From: Hofstenia miamia
Taxonomy: Eukaryota; Xenacoelomorpha; Acoela
Length of the DNA stretch: 64,000 nt
Reading direction: 5' to 3'
Assembly: GCA_004352715.1 (NCBI GenBank)
Contig: SCFE01000042.1
Location: forward strand, 1,426,377 to 1,490,376
The notes beneath the pieces are model-generated. The model was given only the letters and a program-made list of their open reading frames with translations. It ran no database searches and had not been told where the DNA came from. Of this stretch, positions 25,459 through 38,600 are shown piece by piece. The translations under genes were made by a program, and so were the position numbers. The stretch's first letter is position 1. Each line of letters starts with the position of its first letter.

Positions 25459-28400
25459 AGCTACCCTGTATTGCAATATCTTTAACAACATTGCGCAAAC
25501 CCAAAACTACCCTTCTTGTTGGAAACACTTACATTTTAAAGAAATCATCCCTCAATCCTTTACTTGACAGAAGTTTTCATCCAATCTGCCTGACACCTGT
25601 CGCCACTCATAACTTTGAAAAACTGTTGGCTCCAATTGTTCTACATTATTCCAAAAAGCAGCCAATGGCCTACAGGTTGCATATAAGTCAAAGCGGAGCA
25701 CTACAGATTCTGTGATTTATCTTGTTGATTGGATACTGTTAAAACTTGACAATACTCCTTAGTCTGGTGTTTGTTTCATTTTTCTTGATTTCTTGTCTGT
25801 TTTCAACACTGTTTTTCCAGAAAAAATGACATTGCTGATATCTAAGCATTGTCCAGATGAGCACTCTTAGTTTGATGAATGGCTTGAATATTACCTTTAT
25901 GATAGAACCCAACAAACTGTTAGCAATGCGGTCCAATCTCATCCTCTTGAGGTACAAATTGGCGTTTCTGAGGGCAGTCCAATTTCCCAACTCTTGTACA
26001 ACTTCTACACTGTTGATGGTGACAACTATGCATCTGGTCTTTACCAACAATTGAAAAACGTGAAACACTGTATGCTGATGACACAATTGAAGCCTTCCAG
26101 GTCAGCACCTTAAACCTTGCTGGTGACTTCACTAACACCCAAGTCCTTATGCACAACACCATTCTTCCCCACTTTGACAGTCTTAGCCTTGAATTAAATC
26201 CATGTACCACAGGTGACTCACTGCTCTACAATTCTTCTCCATCTTATACCCTATATCTGTCTCCTTTAACTTTTCTGTGATAGGGATTAAGCTAACTACA
26301 AACAGCAGTGGTGCTAAGCTGTCTCCCTGGAATATGCCTCGCCAAAACATCAACCTGAGCCCATCTATCTCAGCCTGCCACTCCCATCTCCCTCTCTAGA
26401 AACTCAACCATTTCCGGGAAACTCCATTGGCCTCTAGCATCTAGACATGTTATTGGCCTGAAGTTACTTGCCTCACTGCCTTTCTTTGGGTCCTTCTGCA
26501 TCAGAAATGTCCTTCCCACTAACATCAACTCTGTACACCCACTCACCACACACTTCTCCAATGCGACTGCTAGTCTCTCATGAACACTTGTAAACTTTGA
26601 TGCCTGGCACCTTCCAGTTCTTCATCTTCTTTAGAGCCTCCTTAAGTTTTGAAGTTGCGATTACTTCTGTATCTGCTCACTCTCTATCTCTGGTCCCGCA
26701 CTTCCACATACATTCTATCGGAACCTTACTGTGTTCTCACCTGATCTAGATATAGCCATTCTCCTGCATCTAGTTATTAAACGAATTGCAATACCATCTC
26801 ATAAGTGGATCCCTAATTCTTCAGCTAGGATCCAACCACTTTTCGAGCTTGTGAGAACTAAAATTTTTTGTGTTTTGATTCTCAAATGAAATTTCTTAAA
26901 TTCTTGTCTAAAAATACTAAACCCCTCATATACGCTAGTAATTGAAGCAGATGCATCAAAACATACTAGTACTAGTATATTAACTCAAAATACACAACGG
27001 TGGGCTTTTTCAGTAGAGGTTAAGTAACATTCAATGGAAACAAAGCAGTGTTGAGAAGAAGCTCTAGCTATTATTGAATGTGTCAAAAGTTGGCGGAATT
27101 TTCTTGTTAGAGGAAAATTTCTCACCACAACAGATAAAAAAGCAGCTTCATTTAACAACAACAGAAAGGATAAGGAATGACAAGGTTGTAAGATGGTGCC
27201 TAGAGTTAATAGAATACGATTTTGTAATATCAAACCATTAAGGAAAGCAAAACATTTCTGCGGACGCTCTGTCTCATTGAAAGACACTTGGAACAGATTA
27301 TGGTGCTGAACTACAAAAAATTTACAAATATCTCATTTATCCATCAAGTAGTAGAATGTTTTATTATATCAGATCAAAGAATCTTCCTTTTTCAGCTGAA
27401 GAAGTTTGGAATTTGTGCTGAGAATAAACTATTTGTGTGAAGTAAAACCTAGCTTTTGTCAATAAATGCCAAATCAAAAGCTGATAAAATCTACTACTCC
27501 TTGGCAAAGAATATTTCTTAATTTCATTGGGCCTCTTCCATTGGTTACTAAAAGAAAATACAATGCTAACAATTGTCAATGAATACTTCTGCTATCCGTT
27601 TGCATTTTCTTGTTCTAGGATGGAATCTCAGACAGCAACTATTATACTTCTGGCATCTCTGAGTTGATTCACATTGATAGAGAACGTCAATTCGCAAATC
27701 CTGAAAATTCATTCAATTCAAGGTAAAACGAGAGTAACTCCTTACAACCCGCAAAGAAAAGGACAAATTTAACAAGTAAATGGCATTATCTTAAAAGGAA
27801 TAAAATTTACCCCTCGTGACTTAAGAAGAAGTGCATCTGAAATGGAATTCAAAACGTCATATTGTATTGTGCATTTGCTCACTACCATGCAATGTTAATG
27901 ATGGTATATTTGATGAACGTTTTTGGTTTGCATAGGAGGACCGATTTTTGCATACAATAAATACATTTGCATTTAGTAAGAACATGTTAGATCTAAGACG
28001 AAATATTTCTTAAGAGAAGTATAAAAATAAAAACAAATTATAACATTGTCAAGATCTATCCCCTGTAAATCATTCACACATATAGGATCTACCGTATTTG
28101 GTTTTTTGTTGGAGCTTAATGTTGAAATTTTAGTATCAGTCATCCGATAAATTTATATCAAAATAGTTGTTTGGTGTTGTTTACACGATCGATTTTATCT
28201 CAAATGATTATATGCGAAAATCAAGCAATATGTATTTATGATAATAAAAAATGTTGAAGTTAAAATATTTTCATGTAAACAACAAGACATAGGGAATGCC
28301 AAAAACAAAAAATTCATAGATTTTCTATGGCCTAAGATTTTATTATTTTCTCTTAAAATTTGTTGGTTATATAAATTGCTTCGGCCAATACTATCAAAGT

Positions 28401-31400
28401 TTACTTTTATGAATTTCTGCACAGCTTAGATAGCAAACATAAATTGTATTTAAACATTTAATAAAAAACAACAACTATTCGTGTCTTTAATTAATGAATA
28501 AACTGAAATCATTTTCTAATTTTTCATTATTTGCAACTCTTGCTGAAATACTAAAAGTTAATTATTTGCATCACAAATGATATCTAGTTAATATTATGTT
28601 GGTATTACACATACAGTGAAAAATATACCTTTTTAGGCTTAAAGTAGTCAACATTCTTCTGGGTAGCTAACAGTCTTCTTCCTGAGTCACCATGTTCACC
28701 CTTTAGCATGATGTATCCTTTCAGCCCTACAGTTTTCTTGGATTGTTTTGGTAGTTTTCGATCATCTGTTTCTATCACAACGGTATACTCACTTACTAAA
28801 ATTTCATAAATTATATTTATGCATGGTAGTGGATGAACCCTTAAAAAACTAAGATTCAAACAATATCAAAAGTGTAAGCCATAGATTACCATAGATACTA
28901 AAACAATATATGGTATCAAAAAATAATATTAATTCTGCTTAATTTCGTAGGATTGGGTTTGACAATAAAAATTCTTGATTGTAAATGCGTATTTCTAAAT
29001 TGATAATTGGGAAATGCAAGCGTAAATCAAATAATGAACACTGAGTTATTTTAATTCATCTAATTTTGGCAAGTATGACATGGTGACGTGTTGGTCTAAA
29101 GATTGTTTAGCCATAAAAATTCCCATCGACTTAGACAAATTTTTGAAGAAGTTCATGGCACAGCACAGCTGTTTTTCGTCACATGAACAATAGACAACAT
29201 GTCATCTCCATAATTACTCCTAAATGAATTGAATAGAGGCCGTACAACAGAGCTCTGTGAAACTTTACTTGTCAGGAAAAATATATTCTTTCATATATAC
29301 AAAGTACAAACTTTAAAGCGTGCTTTTGTTATTGCTTTTTCTTATCTCTATTAGGGCTCAAAAGTTGTGGAATCTTCCTAATGAGATTTAGTTAATTTTG
29401 CTAATTATATTGGGGAGCATACGCCCATAATAAAAATTTTCTAGATATATATGCTCAATTGATTAATGGTATTTTTTCAATTGAACGCATAGTCTCCAAT
29501 TTTTGAAAAACAATATTGTTGACTATCAAAAAAAAGTATGTAAAATACACAAAAAAATATATTTGATAAATTAAGAATGAATTCTAATGAATTTAATCAT
29601 TTGCAACTGCTAAAGCTAATATTTATTTTTTTCTAAAAACGTACCCAAATTTTGAGATTTGATGACGCCATTAATAATACCGATGGTATCAAATTTTTGA
29701 AAATTGCAAATTGATAGTTCTAATTTCAAAAATCTTTGTGCAAAGTTTCGTTTTAATATCATAATCCGATTCATAGTTAGATACGGGGAGGATGTCCGCC
29801 TCAAGCCTGGGAAGCCCAAAAAAGAAAACGCCGAATAGGTTTAAGAGCAATAATGCAATGAAAATGGGTGGAAGATGGCATCCTAAATAACCATGCCAAA
29901 CTTGTATCCCGCTTAATTTTGGTTGCTATAAATTCTAAAAGTTTATCCTCGGCCAATCTACGTCCCTCAAAGTAATCAGGAATAGATTGAACTAGATTCG
30001 CATTATTCATTTGACCTACAAATGAATTTTCAAAGTCTTGATCACACACAAATGCTAACGCAGTCAGGTTGCAAACATAGATCACAAACCTTCACATTTC
30101 TTCATGATATACTCATCCAAATCATATCAAGTTATTTGCTATTTGAAATAGTTAGAAAGTTCATAGCAACGTGTATAGATGCAGGCAGCTTCTAAGGCCT
30201 TTAAATTTGGAATTTAAAATAAATGTTTTGTGTGACACTGCTAATATTGTTTTTATCAACCACAAATCTGCAATAGCAGCTGTTCTAATTGAAATCTCAT
30301 TCTAATACTAAATATAATTGCAATTATAATTCTAATTTGTATCATAATTTGGTTGAAAAATTAGTTATTATTTTTTAACACATTTGTATTTCAATAATAA
30401 CTTAGATCTCCAAAATATTTCAAAGTTACCGTTGACTACCAAATTGGAAAAATTAACTTTGAATTTCCAACTTAGAAAAACCAATTTAGAAATATCAACG
30501 TAGAATTTTCGAATTTGATTTTCCGAAATAATATGTTATGATGTCGGCACCGATGCTTTATATTTTGCAATCAAAATGATAATTTAAGGAATTTTTAGAA
30601 AGTTCAGGATGTATTTGACATACTTACCGCTGAAAACATAAATTAATATAACAGCGTTTCTATCGCTTACCTGCATCCATGTCTTCTACGTTGTCTTTAG
30701 AAATTGGAATTTCACGAGCTAGTGTACAAATATCTTTGTCCACGGCTAACCAACGACTACAGATAAATTCAGACATTTCGAGAGCAAATAAACTATGAAA
30801 CTCAATCTAAAAATGTTAGAATTAATGCAATTTTTTTAAATTTCATACCTTCTCTAAAAACCATGATGGATTGGAGCCATAGTTGTCATGCTCAACACGA
30901 ATTTTTTTCAATTCTCCAATATTTCCAAATGAGCACTAAATATTCCAAATTAAAAATTTCATAAACTATATATACATATTGTACATGTATGTATACGTTA
31001 TATTTATTTACTATAATAAGTTTATTTGAGTTTTTCTAGATTCAAAAAATATCTTTTTCTGAATGGAATTTATATCAATAAATTATTGAAACATATAATA
31101 AAAATAAAATTTGGAAATAAATGAACTATGCAAAATATTAGTTCTAAACCAAGATGTAAATTAGTCAACTATATCAATAATGGTATATTTCCTTGATATT
31201 TTTCCGATATTTTGTAGTTTTGTGTAGGATAAGCTATGGCTAGATTACATTCAGGTTCTTGACGGCAGAACAGTGCTAAGGAAAATGTTTTTGCTTAAAA
31301 AACCACTATCAATTTATTTCACTATATAATGAACGAAGAAAACAAAAAAAGTGATAAACGTGCAAAACATTGTAATGAATATGTATTAATATTACTTTAT

Positions 31401-32291
31401 TATGTCTATAGCATGTAGTTCAGTGGCGTACGCAAGGGAATGTCCATTCTTTAGGTTTCCAAAATTGATCTTTGTCGGTTAAATCAAAAATTTTGCAGTA
31501 AAAATTTTTTAAAAAATTTAAAACAAGGTGGTAAATTGCATATTTATGGTCTATTTCGCTACGCTTTTGGTCACTAACTTGGTCATGACTGCTATTTCCT
31601 CCACAAAAAATCCTGCGTACACGCCTGATGTAATTATAGTTAATAGCACTTGGAGTATACTTTTGACAACCTGTAATTTGTCATCAATCCCTACTCAAAA
31701 TTTTAAAAAGCAATAACTTAACATGATGAAACCTACAGAAAAATCATCAACGCATCCTTTATTAAATAAATGCTTTGTTTTTGGAAGAATAGCAGAGCAC
31801 TGTCCTTTCGTTCCGCAAGCTGTTACTGTGATTTGGGCATCCGTACCAGCATCATCCTCAGATCCAGTGTAAACTCTTAGTTTGTAATCACCAACTAAAA
31901 TAGCCGATATAAATTCTCATGACACTTTTTCGTTATAGTTTTCTACCCGTGTATCAAGTACCTATTTAAATGCCAAATTTGGTGATTCAATTTGCATACG
32001 TATTCTACTAAAGTTAATCATTTTGAAATTCTCAATACGAAATGAAACTGAAAAGGTGAAATATATATATATATATATATATATATACAAATTTTTGGAC
32101 GACGAATTCGATTTTTTCACTATAATTTACATAGCATGTATATTTATGGAGATAATTTTTAGGGTGCCCCCTCACATGGGAATAGGAATTTCTGATTAAA
32201 AGTTTACGTGAAAATTTTAATTCCAATGTGCTAAAAATTGCAGAAATAATTTATGAGGATGAGTGCTTCAATACTTATGAGCGGGACTGCA

Positions 32292-32322
<31 letters not shown>

Positions 32323-32688
32323 ACAGTTAAAAATTTAGACCAGTTCGATTACTAAGAATCATCGTCAGCATGACAAATGCGGTAAATAAATATTTTACAA
32401 TAAACTACACTAAAGGAAATTATAAATATGCTGCATGCATTATAAATCTAGAATTATTGATGTTATCTTGCGTTGTTTGTTAAGTAATTTTTCTTTGTTT
32501 GCAGCTTTAATAAAAATTTGTTCACTAATTTTATGATATTTTGATCTTAGTAATATCTTAAAATTTTCTTCCTTGATTTCACATATATATATATATATAT
32601 ACTTTAACTTTTCTGTGATAGGGATTAAGCTNTTTTGATCTTAGTAATATCTTAAAATTTTCTTCCTTGATTTCACATATATATATAT

Positions 32689-32724
<36 letters not shown>

Positions 32725-33911
32725 GAATTTTACAATTATAGTACAAGCCTCTGCATTGAGCTCCTGGAAATTGAACTAACTACAATGACCTATTTCATCT
32801 CAAAATTTTCAAAATATAATTAACAAAAATTTACCAGCACAAATATCTTTTGGAACTGATTCTGCATCAACGGGAAATATTCGGCAGGTTTGCTTATCTC
32901 CAACTTCAGAATCAAGCCATTCCTGACATGTAAAGACAAACTTCTGAACTCCGTTTTTATGTTCTCTTACTTCAACTCTTTCCAAATACCAAGTAGCAGG
33001 ATTGCCTTCGCCAACGTGTCCAATTTGAATTTCTTTAAGTTTTCCGAGATAGAGAGCCTCGACTGCAAACTCATCTTCCTAAAAACTTTACGTAAGAAAA
33101 TGATTAATCATAGATAAATTAATGAACTGCTGTCTAAAAAATTATTCGCGAAAATTACATATTTCATATATTATTATATTGTATCATTGCTGCAAGTTTG
33201 CAAGTTTTATCATCAAATCATTTAAAATTTCTATTTACAAATAAAAGATATCACAACATATTGAAGGAGTCAAAAAATTTTCGATTCAAATAATTTTCAT
33301 GTTATCAAGAGAATATTCGTCCGATTTTTGTGAGCTAACATGACTTAATAAGTCAAAAACTGAGTTTCATTGGCAAATATAACATCTTAGTTATCAAACG
33401 AATAATTAAAAAATTACGGATCCCATTGTGAACATAAGATTGTTTTGGGTTTGAGAGGGGTCAGTTGTTCTTCTCAAAAATCTTGTCCCTGTACTTCCGA
33501 ATTCTCCTTTTATATCCACATAGACATCTGCAGCAGTACTGCCAGCAATTTCTTCGCCAGTCACGACGGTGACAAAATATGTGATTACTAAACATTGATA
33601 ATAAGTTTTTTAGGGATTAAGTATTATATTTTTTTACTTTAATTTATCAATTATGGAATTTTTGCCTTGTCTTAATAATTTTGAAAATATAATTTAATAG
33701 TACGCTTTCATGTTGTTATTCTTAAGTCTTCGCAGAAACATATCCTCAGGTAACTCACGTGGTTTGTAAGATTCGCCTGGCCAATTTGGGGAAATTTCTT
33801 TGATCAAATCACCGCAACCTTGCTTTGTTGAAATCCAAGAATTGACGTGATTATTGAATTGATCATTTGTTTCTGGGTTGTGCATTACAATCTAAAGATA
33901 TTATTATATAT

Positions 33912-33986
<75 letters not shown>

Positions 33987-35597
33987 CCAAAGTAATAAGT
34001 CCAATAGAATAGTAAGGAAAATCCCGATAAAATCACTTTCATGCAATCAACATTTAATTTGATAACTATTGTTGCTTACACGTTCAGCACGATTTACCAC
34101 AATTCGGATCTTCTTAATACCTTGTTCAGTCATCCCCAAAAAAGCGGTAAGCAATAGTAGAAAATGGTCAGGATGCAATATCTGAATATAGAATATAAAT
34201 CATTTTCATTACAGACTGTATTCAAGCGTCTTAGAATAGTCATTTTAGGAGTAATTCTTTTGCACACATTGTCGACACGGGTGCATCAGCTCAGCTTCCT
34301 ATCCATGGTAACTCATAAAATCTTAACTGACTCCGTAATGTTGATTTTATCATGGAATGTTGGCAAAACTTGGTTGTTTTTAATACTGATTATTACTTGC
34401 TGAGATTTCTTGGTATTGAGAGTTAGTCCATTTTCAACACAAAAGTCCTGAATGCATTGGTAATCCGTGATATCCGAACGATGGAAGTTATTCATCAGCA
34501 AATTTGGTCAGAAAACTGATTTTACCTTCAAAATCAAACATGAAGAAAAAACAAAGGTCCAAACAAAACCTTGGATACTCCAATAGTAACTTCGAAGATG
34601 TCACTGCAAATACGAACTTAAATACATGAAAACATCGATCAGATCAGTAACTGTTTATCCATTCACTGATGGAAACTGGAATGCCACAAGTTTCCATTTT
34701 ATGAAGGAGCATTTCGTTGAGTACGGTGTCAAAGGTTTTGCTCATATCAAACACTTGTAACAAGACTTCTAAGATATTCGTAATGGGCTAAGCATCATTA
34801 TAAGGGCTGTATTTTTGGAGTTCTCCCTTTGATAAGCAAACTGATTGGAATAAACACACAGGGAAGCCAAGGGAAAATTATCTTTGGTGCTATTGTTTCC
34901 ATGGTTTTCGCTGGAACGGAATGTAAGGAAATTGGCTGAACATCACTAAGGTTTGGGTAGGTCATTTTAAGGATCGGTAAACCGGAACTGTTTTGAGGCC
35001 TTTGGGAACGCAAAACCATTCACTTTGAATTAATTATGTTCGAAATTGACCCAGTTAAAAGATGCGCAGCTTCCTTATACAGTTTTTTAGAACACCGTCA
35101 GAACCAATGACATGCAGGGGATAAATATTTAAGCATGTTTGATTTTGGATTCAGATAACATAAGCTCTGCAAAAAATTCAAAACATAAACATTAGAAATT
35201 CACTAAATAACTTTAGTTTTACATTTTTAAAATATTTTTTGCAAATATCCTTGGATTTAACCAAATAACTGAAGTTTAAAAAAAACCCGACATTCCACCA
35301 TTTACCATGCCTACGCACTGCTATGTTTCATTAAATGCCACTCTTTTTTATTTGACATACAAAATTTTGTTTTCGTACACTCGTAGGTTATCAATTATCG
35401 TTTTAATATGCCACGAAAGTGGGTCAAAATGAATTCAGCTCAATAGTATTCAGAGTAGAAAGCATTGTGTCGCATATTTCCTTAGCTTATTGAAGCTGCT
35501 GCTTCCAATAAACGATCCTTTAGTAAGTTCAGAATCATCAAGAACTGCTTGAGATCAATGATAGGCTGACTGACTACAGGAACTTATGTTCTTATAT

Positions 35598-35636
<39 letters not shown>

Positions 35637-38600
35637 AAAGAAAAGTGCGAAATGTATAAAGTAAAAACAAAGGTTGCAATTGAAAAAGATGTAACCTGCT
35701 TTTATATACTGCATTTGCATGTAACATTTTCAATTGATTTGGAATTACTTATAATATTATTGGCAAGGCAATCAGAAGTCAACTAAGGTTTTGTACAAAA
35801 TTTTTAGCAGAAACGTTTTTACCATTACCTTGGGATAATTATGCTTTAATTTTAAAAGATGAAATTGTATACAATTGCACGAAATCATTGGAGCTTAATT
35901 GCTATGTATACAATGCAATCTTTAGATTAGCTTGCTATGTAAATATATAAGTGTAGTATTCTTTGATTTTTACATTTTTGGTAATAAGAGTGAACCTACA
36001 TTACGGAAAACTTTGATCACAAGAAGTTGAATTTCAAATGTATGCATGTTTTTTCGTTGTTTTTCAAATGTGCCTAGTGCTCTAGTAGAGGCCATTTACG
36101 TCGTGTACGTTATCTTTGCATAAAAAGTCTGTTACATATTGATTGCGCAAAAAAAGGAGCTAATATGGAAAATAATAAGCATAGGAAACTAATAAAGACA
36201 GAAAACCCATTCAAATTAGATTTTAGTTTAGATTTCTTCATCTTGAAAGCTACATGTGAGATAAATTATAGATAAAGGAATAATTCAGGTCAAGAACAAA
36301 GTAAACACGTACAAAACCAAATTAAGTAATCATGAATGCAGTTGAGCTTAAGTAACAGATTGGCGAGAGTTTTCGACTCATTTCTATCTCATCCCACAGG
36401 TGTTTTTGATCGTCCATTTTATCCGATTCTATTTATTAATCTGAAGTTATAGACTACCTAGATCAGAGATTAAAATGAGGCGGGCAGCACATAGGGCAAT
36501 GGTGGAGCAGGTCGAGGCGGGCATGGGGCAAGGTGACAAATGTGGGAGAAAAAAAATACTCTTCAGTTGGGAAGAACTGAATCAAAAAATTACCGATATT
36601 ATAGATTGTAAATTTATTTGTCTTACATCAAAGTTGCCACTTTGATAAAATTTGCATTTTTACTTGAGAACTTTGAAAAATTAATTATCTTGGTGAAATC
36701 TCATTTTATTTAATAGTACTAGTAAGAACTTTTTGATTTAATTTGTCGTCAACGGACTTTGCAATTGCATAAATATATTGCACAAAATAGCTTTATGAAA
36801 TGCTTTATATAGAAAAGTTTAAAATGCATTTTGCTATCATGTTTTACTATGCATTCCCATTGGTAGTAATAGTAATTGGCTTTTGAAATTATGGCTCTCT
36901 ACTTTCTAACCAGGAATTTATTCAAAATATTTGACAGTTGTGGTGTGGCACAGTGCTATCAAAATGGTCATATAAACAATATGGGGCAATAGCATATCGA
37001 GTTTAACAATTTGAAGCCGTGAAATATAAAGCATTGGGCAGATGTCAACACATGAATTTTTAGCAAGGCACAAAGTCTGTGGGGCAGTTCAGAAAAACAA
37101 TCTCACTTCCTTCTCTGACCTAAATATGATTTTGGTGCCTTTTATCAATATTTTTTACAGAGTTATTATATTTTCAATAATTTCAATGTATATTAACAGA
37201 TTGTTTTTACTGCTCGTACTCAACAAACTATTCCATGCTCTAAATGTTGTATTGATTTTGTAGTTTTCCATACAACTTCAGTTTTTCTAGTGCATTGTTC
37301 TGTCTTAGCAACATATTGATTATTTGACTAAAAGTTGTAGGCTGATTGCGGGCCAAGGTAAAAAAATGTGGGTTGCGGCCGATTTATGAAAATCTATATG
37401 AGCTGTGTGTCGGCTCAAGCCAGTTTTCGTAACGTACGTAGGCTGCAGCCCATGGCTGGGAAAAAAATGTCTACATATTAGTATATGGAAACAAAAATGA
37501 ACAAAATTTTGAAAGTATAAGTAATTTCCTTCTTGTACTGAACAACCACAACCATTAATCTGTTAGTATCAAAGTAACGACAATTTTCAGGATTTTCTAG
37601 AATTAATCAAAATAATATGGGCAAGCCTTGAATAAATTACAAAAGAAAACTACTTCAGATTAGTAACGATTTATGCCTAACACTAAACCTAACAAATTTT
37701 TTTTTGTAACTAGACATAAAAAATATAAGAACACTATAAGAACCTAATGTGTTAAAAGAAAAGATAGTATTGAGTATTCATTTAAAAGTGTTAGGTGCTA
37801 CATGCGCTAAGGAGTGATATTTTCGTCTCTGCTTGTGTCTGTTTGTCTTTCGTCAGCAGTTTCTCAAAAAGTAATGGATGGATCTTTATGAAACAAAATT
37901 GCAAGTTCATACTTGGCAAGAGCTCTTGCAGTCTCTGATTGCTCTTGTTCTCATTGATGTGGACCTGATAATATGATGACAAAATGCAGGCATTTCTGGA
38001 TGGCATCAAAGAATGCAAACACTGTACGGTGAAATGAAAAATTTATTTTTTACCTACCAGTACATGAAAATTTTAGCCGTAAGCTATTGGGTTCCGTTCG
38101 GAGCGTAACAGATTCCACCTAAGTCATAGTTGTAGAATACGACTTGTGGGATAATAATCCCCTTCTTTCTGAAATACATGTATGCATATTGTAACGGCTA
38201 ATATATTTTCAATTTATTGCTGAAACCATCCGACAACAAATTTGCCAATTGGTTTTCCCCAAATGTCTCAATGTTTTATTCGTTTAAAATAGCCATTGGA
38301 TAGGTCGCTATACTTTATTGTCTCTGACAATGAAAATGTTTCAATTTTGTTATATTTGTCCACTACTAAGGGCTACTAGGTCACTATATAGAAGGCCGTG
38401 AGGACACTTATCCTAGAATAAGTTCTTAGTGAAGGCCATTTTTTTAGATATTTTGTCTCTGAAATATTGCGTAGCTTACGCTACATTTCAATCTATTAAG
38501 TCTGAGTGTCTTGATACTAAAAATCCCTCAAACCGTATTTAACTGTTAACAAAATGTAAATCTCTTTTTAGTTTGTACACAACAGCAGGAAACTTGATTT

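Noticed and set aside
25739-26210. Minus-strand frames of 115 and 96 codons
   Set aside because: They are antisense to the L2-like RT whose motifs, including YADD, read on the plus strand.
32890-33117. Plus-strand frame of 75 codons
   Set aside because: Antisense shadow of PLAT exon I, which has the PLAT motifs on the minus strand.
33847-34062. Plus-strand frame with IYIYIY repeats
   Set aside because: It is a translation of the TA microsatellite.
34076-34190. An apparent PLAT exon (LGM..QGIKKIRIVVNRAER) between exons F and G
   Set aside because: It lacks the HDNxG and WFL blocks, and its upstream sequence continues as a LINE RT ending in the usual LQKLQNRAAR-like tail; exon F at 41738-41827 joins exon G perfectly without it.
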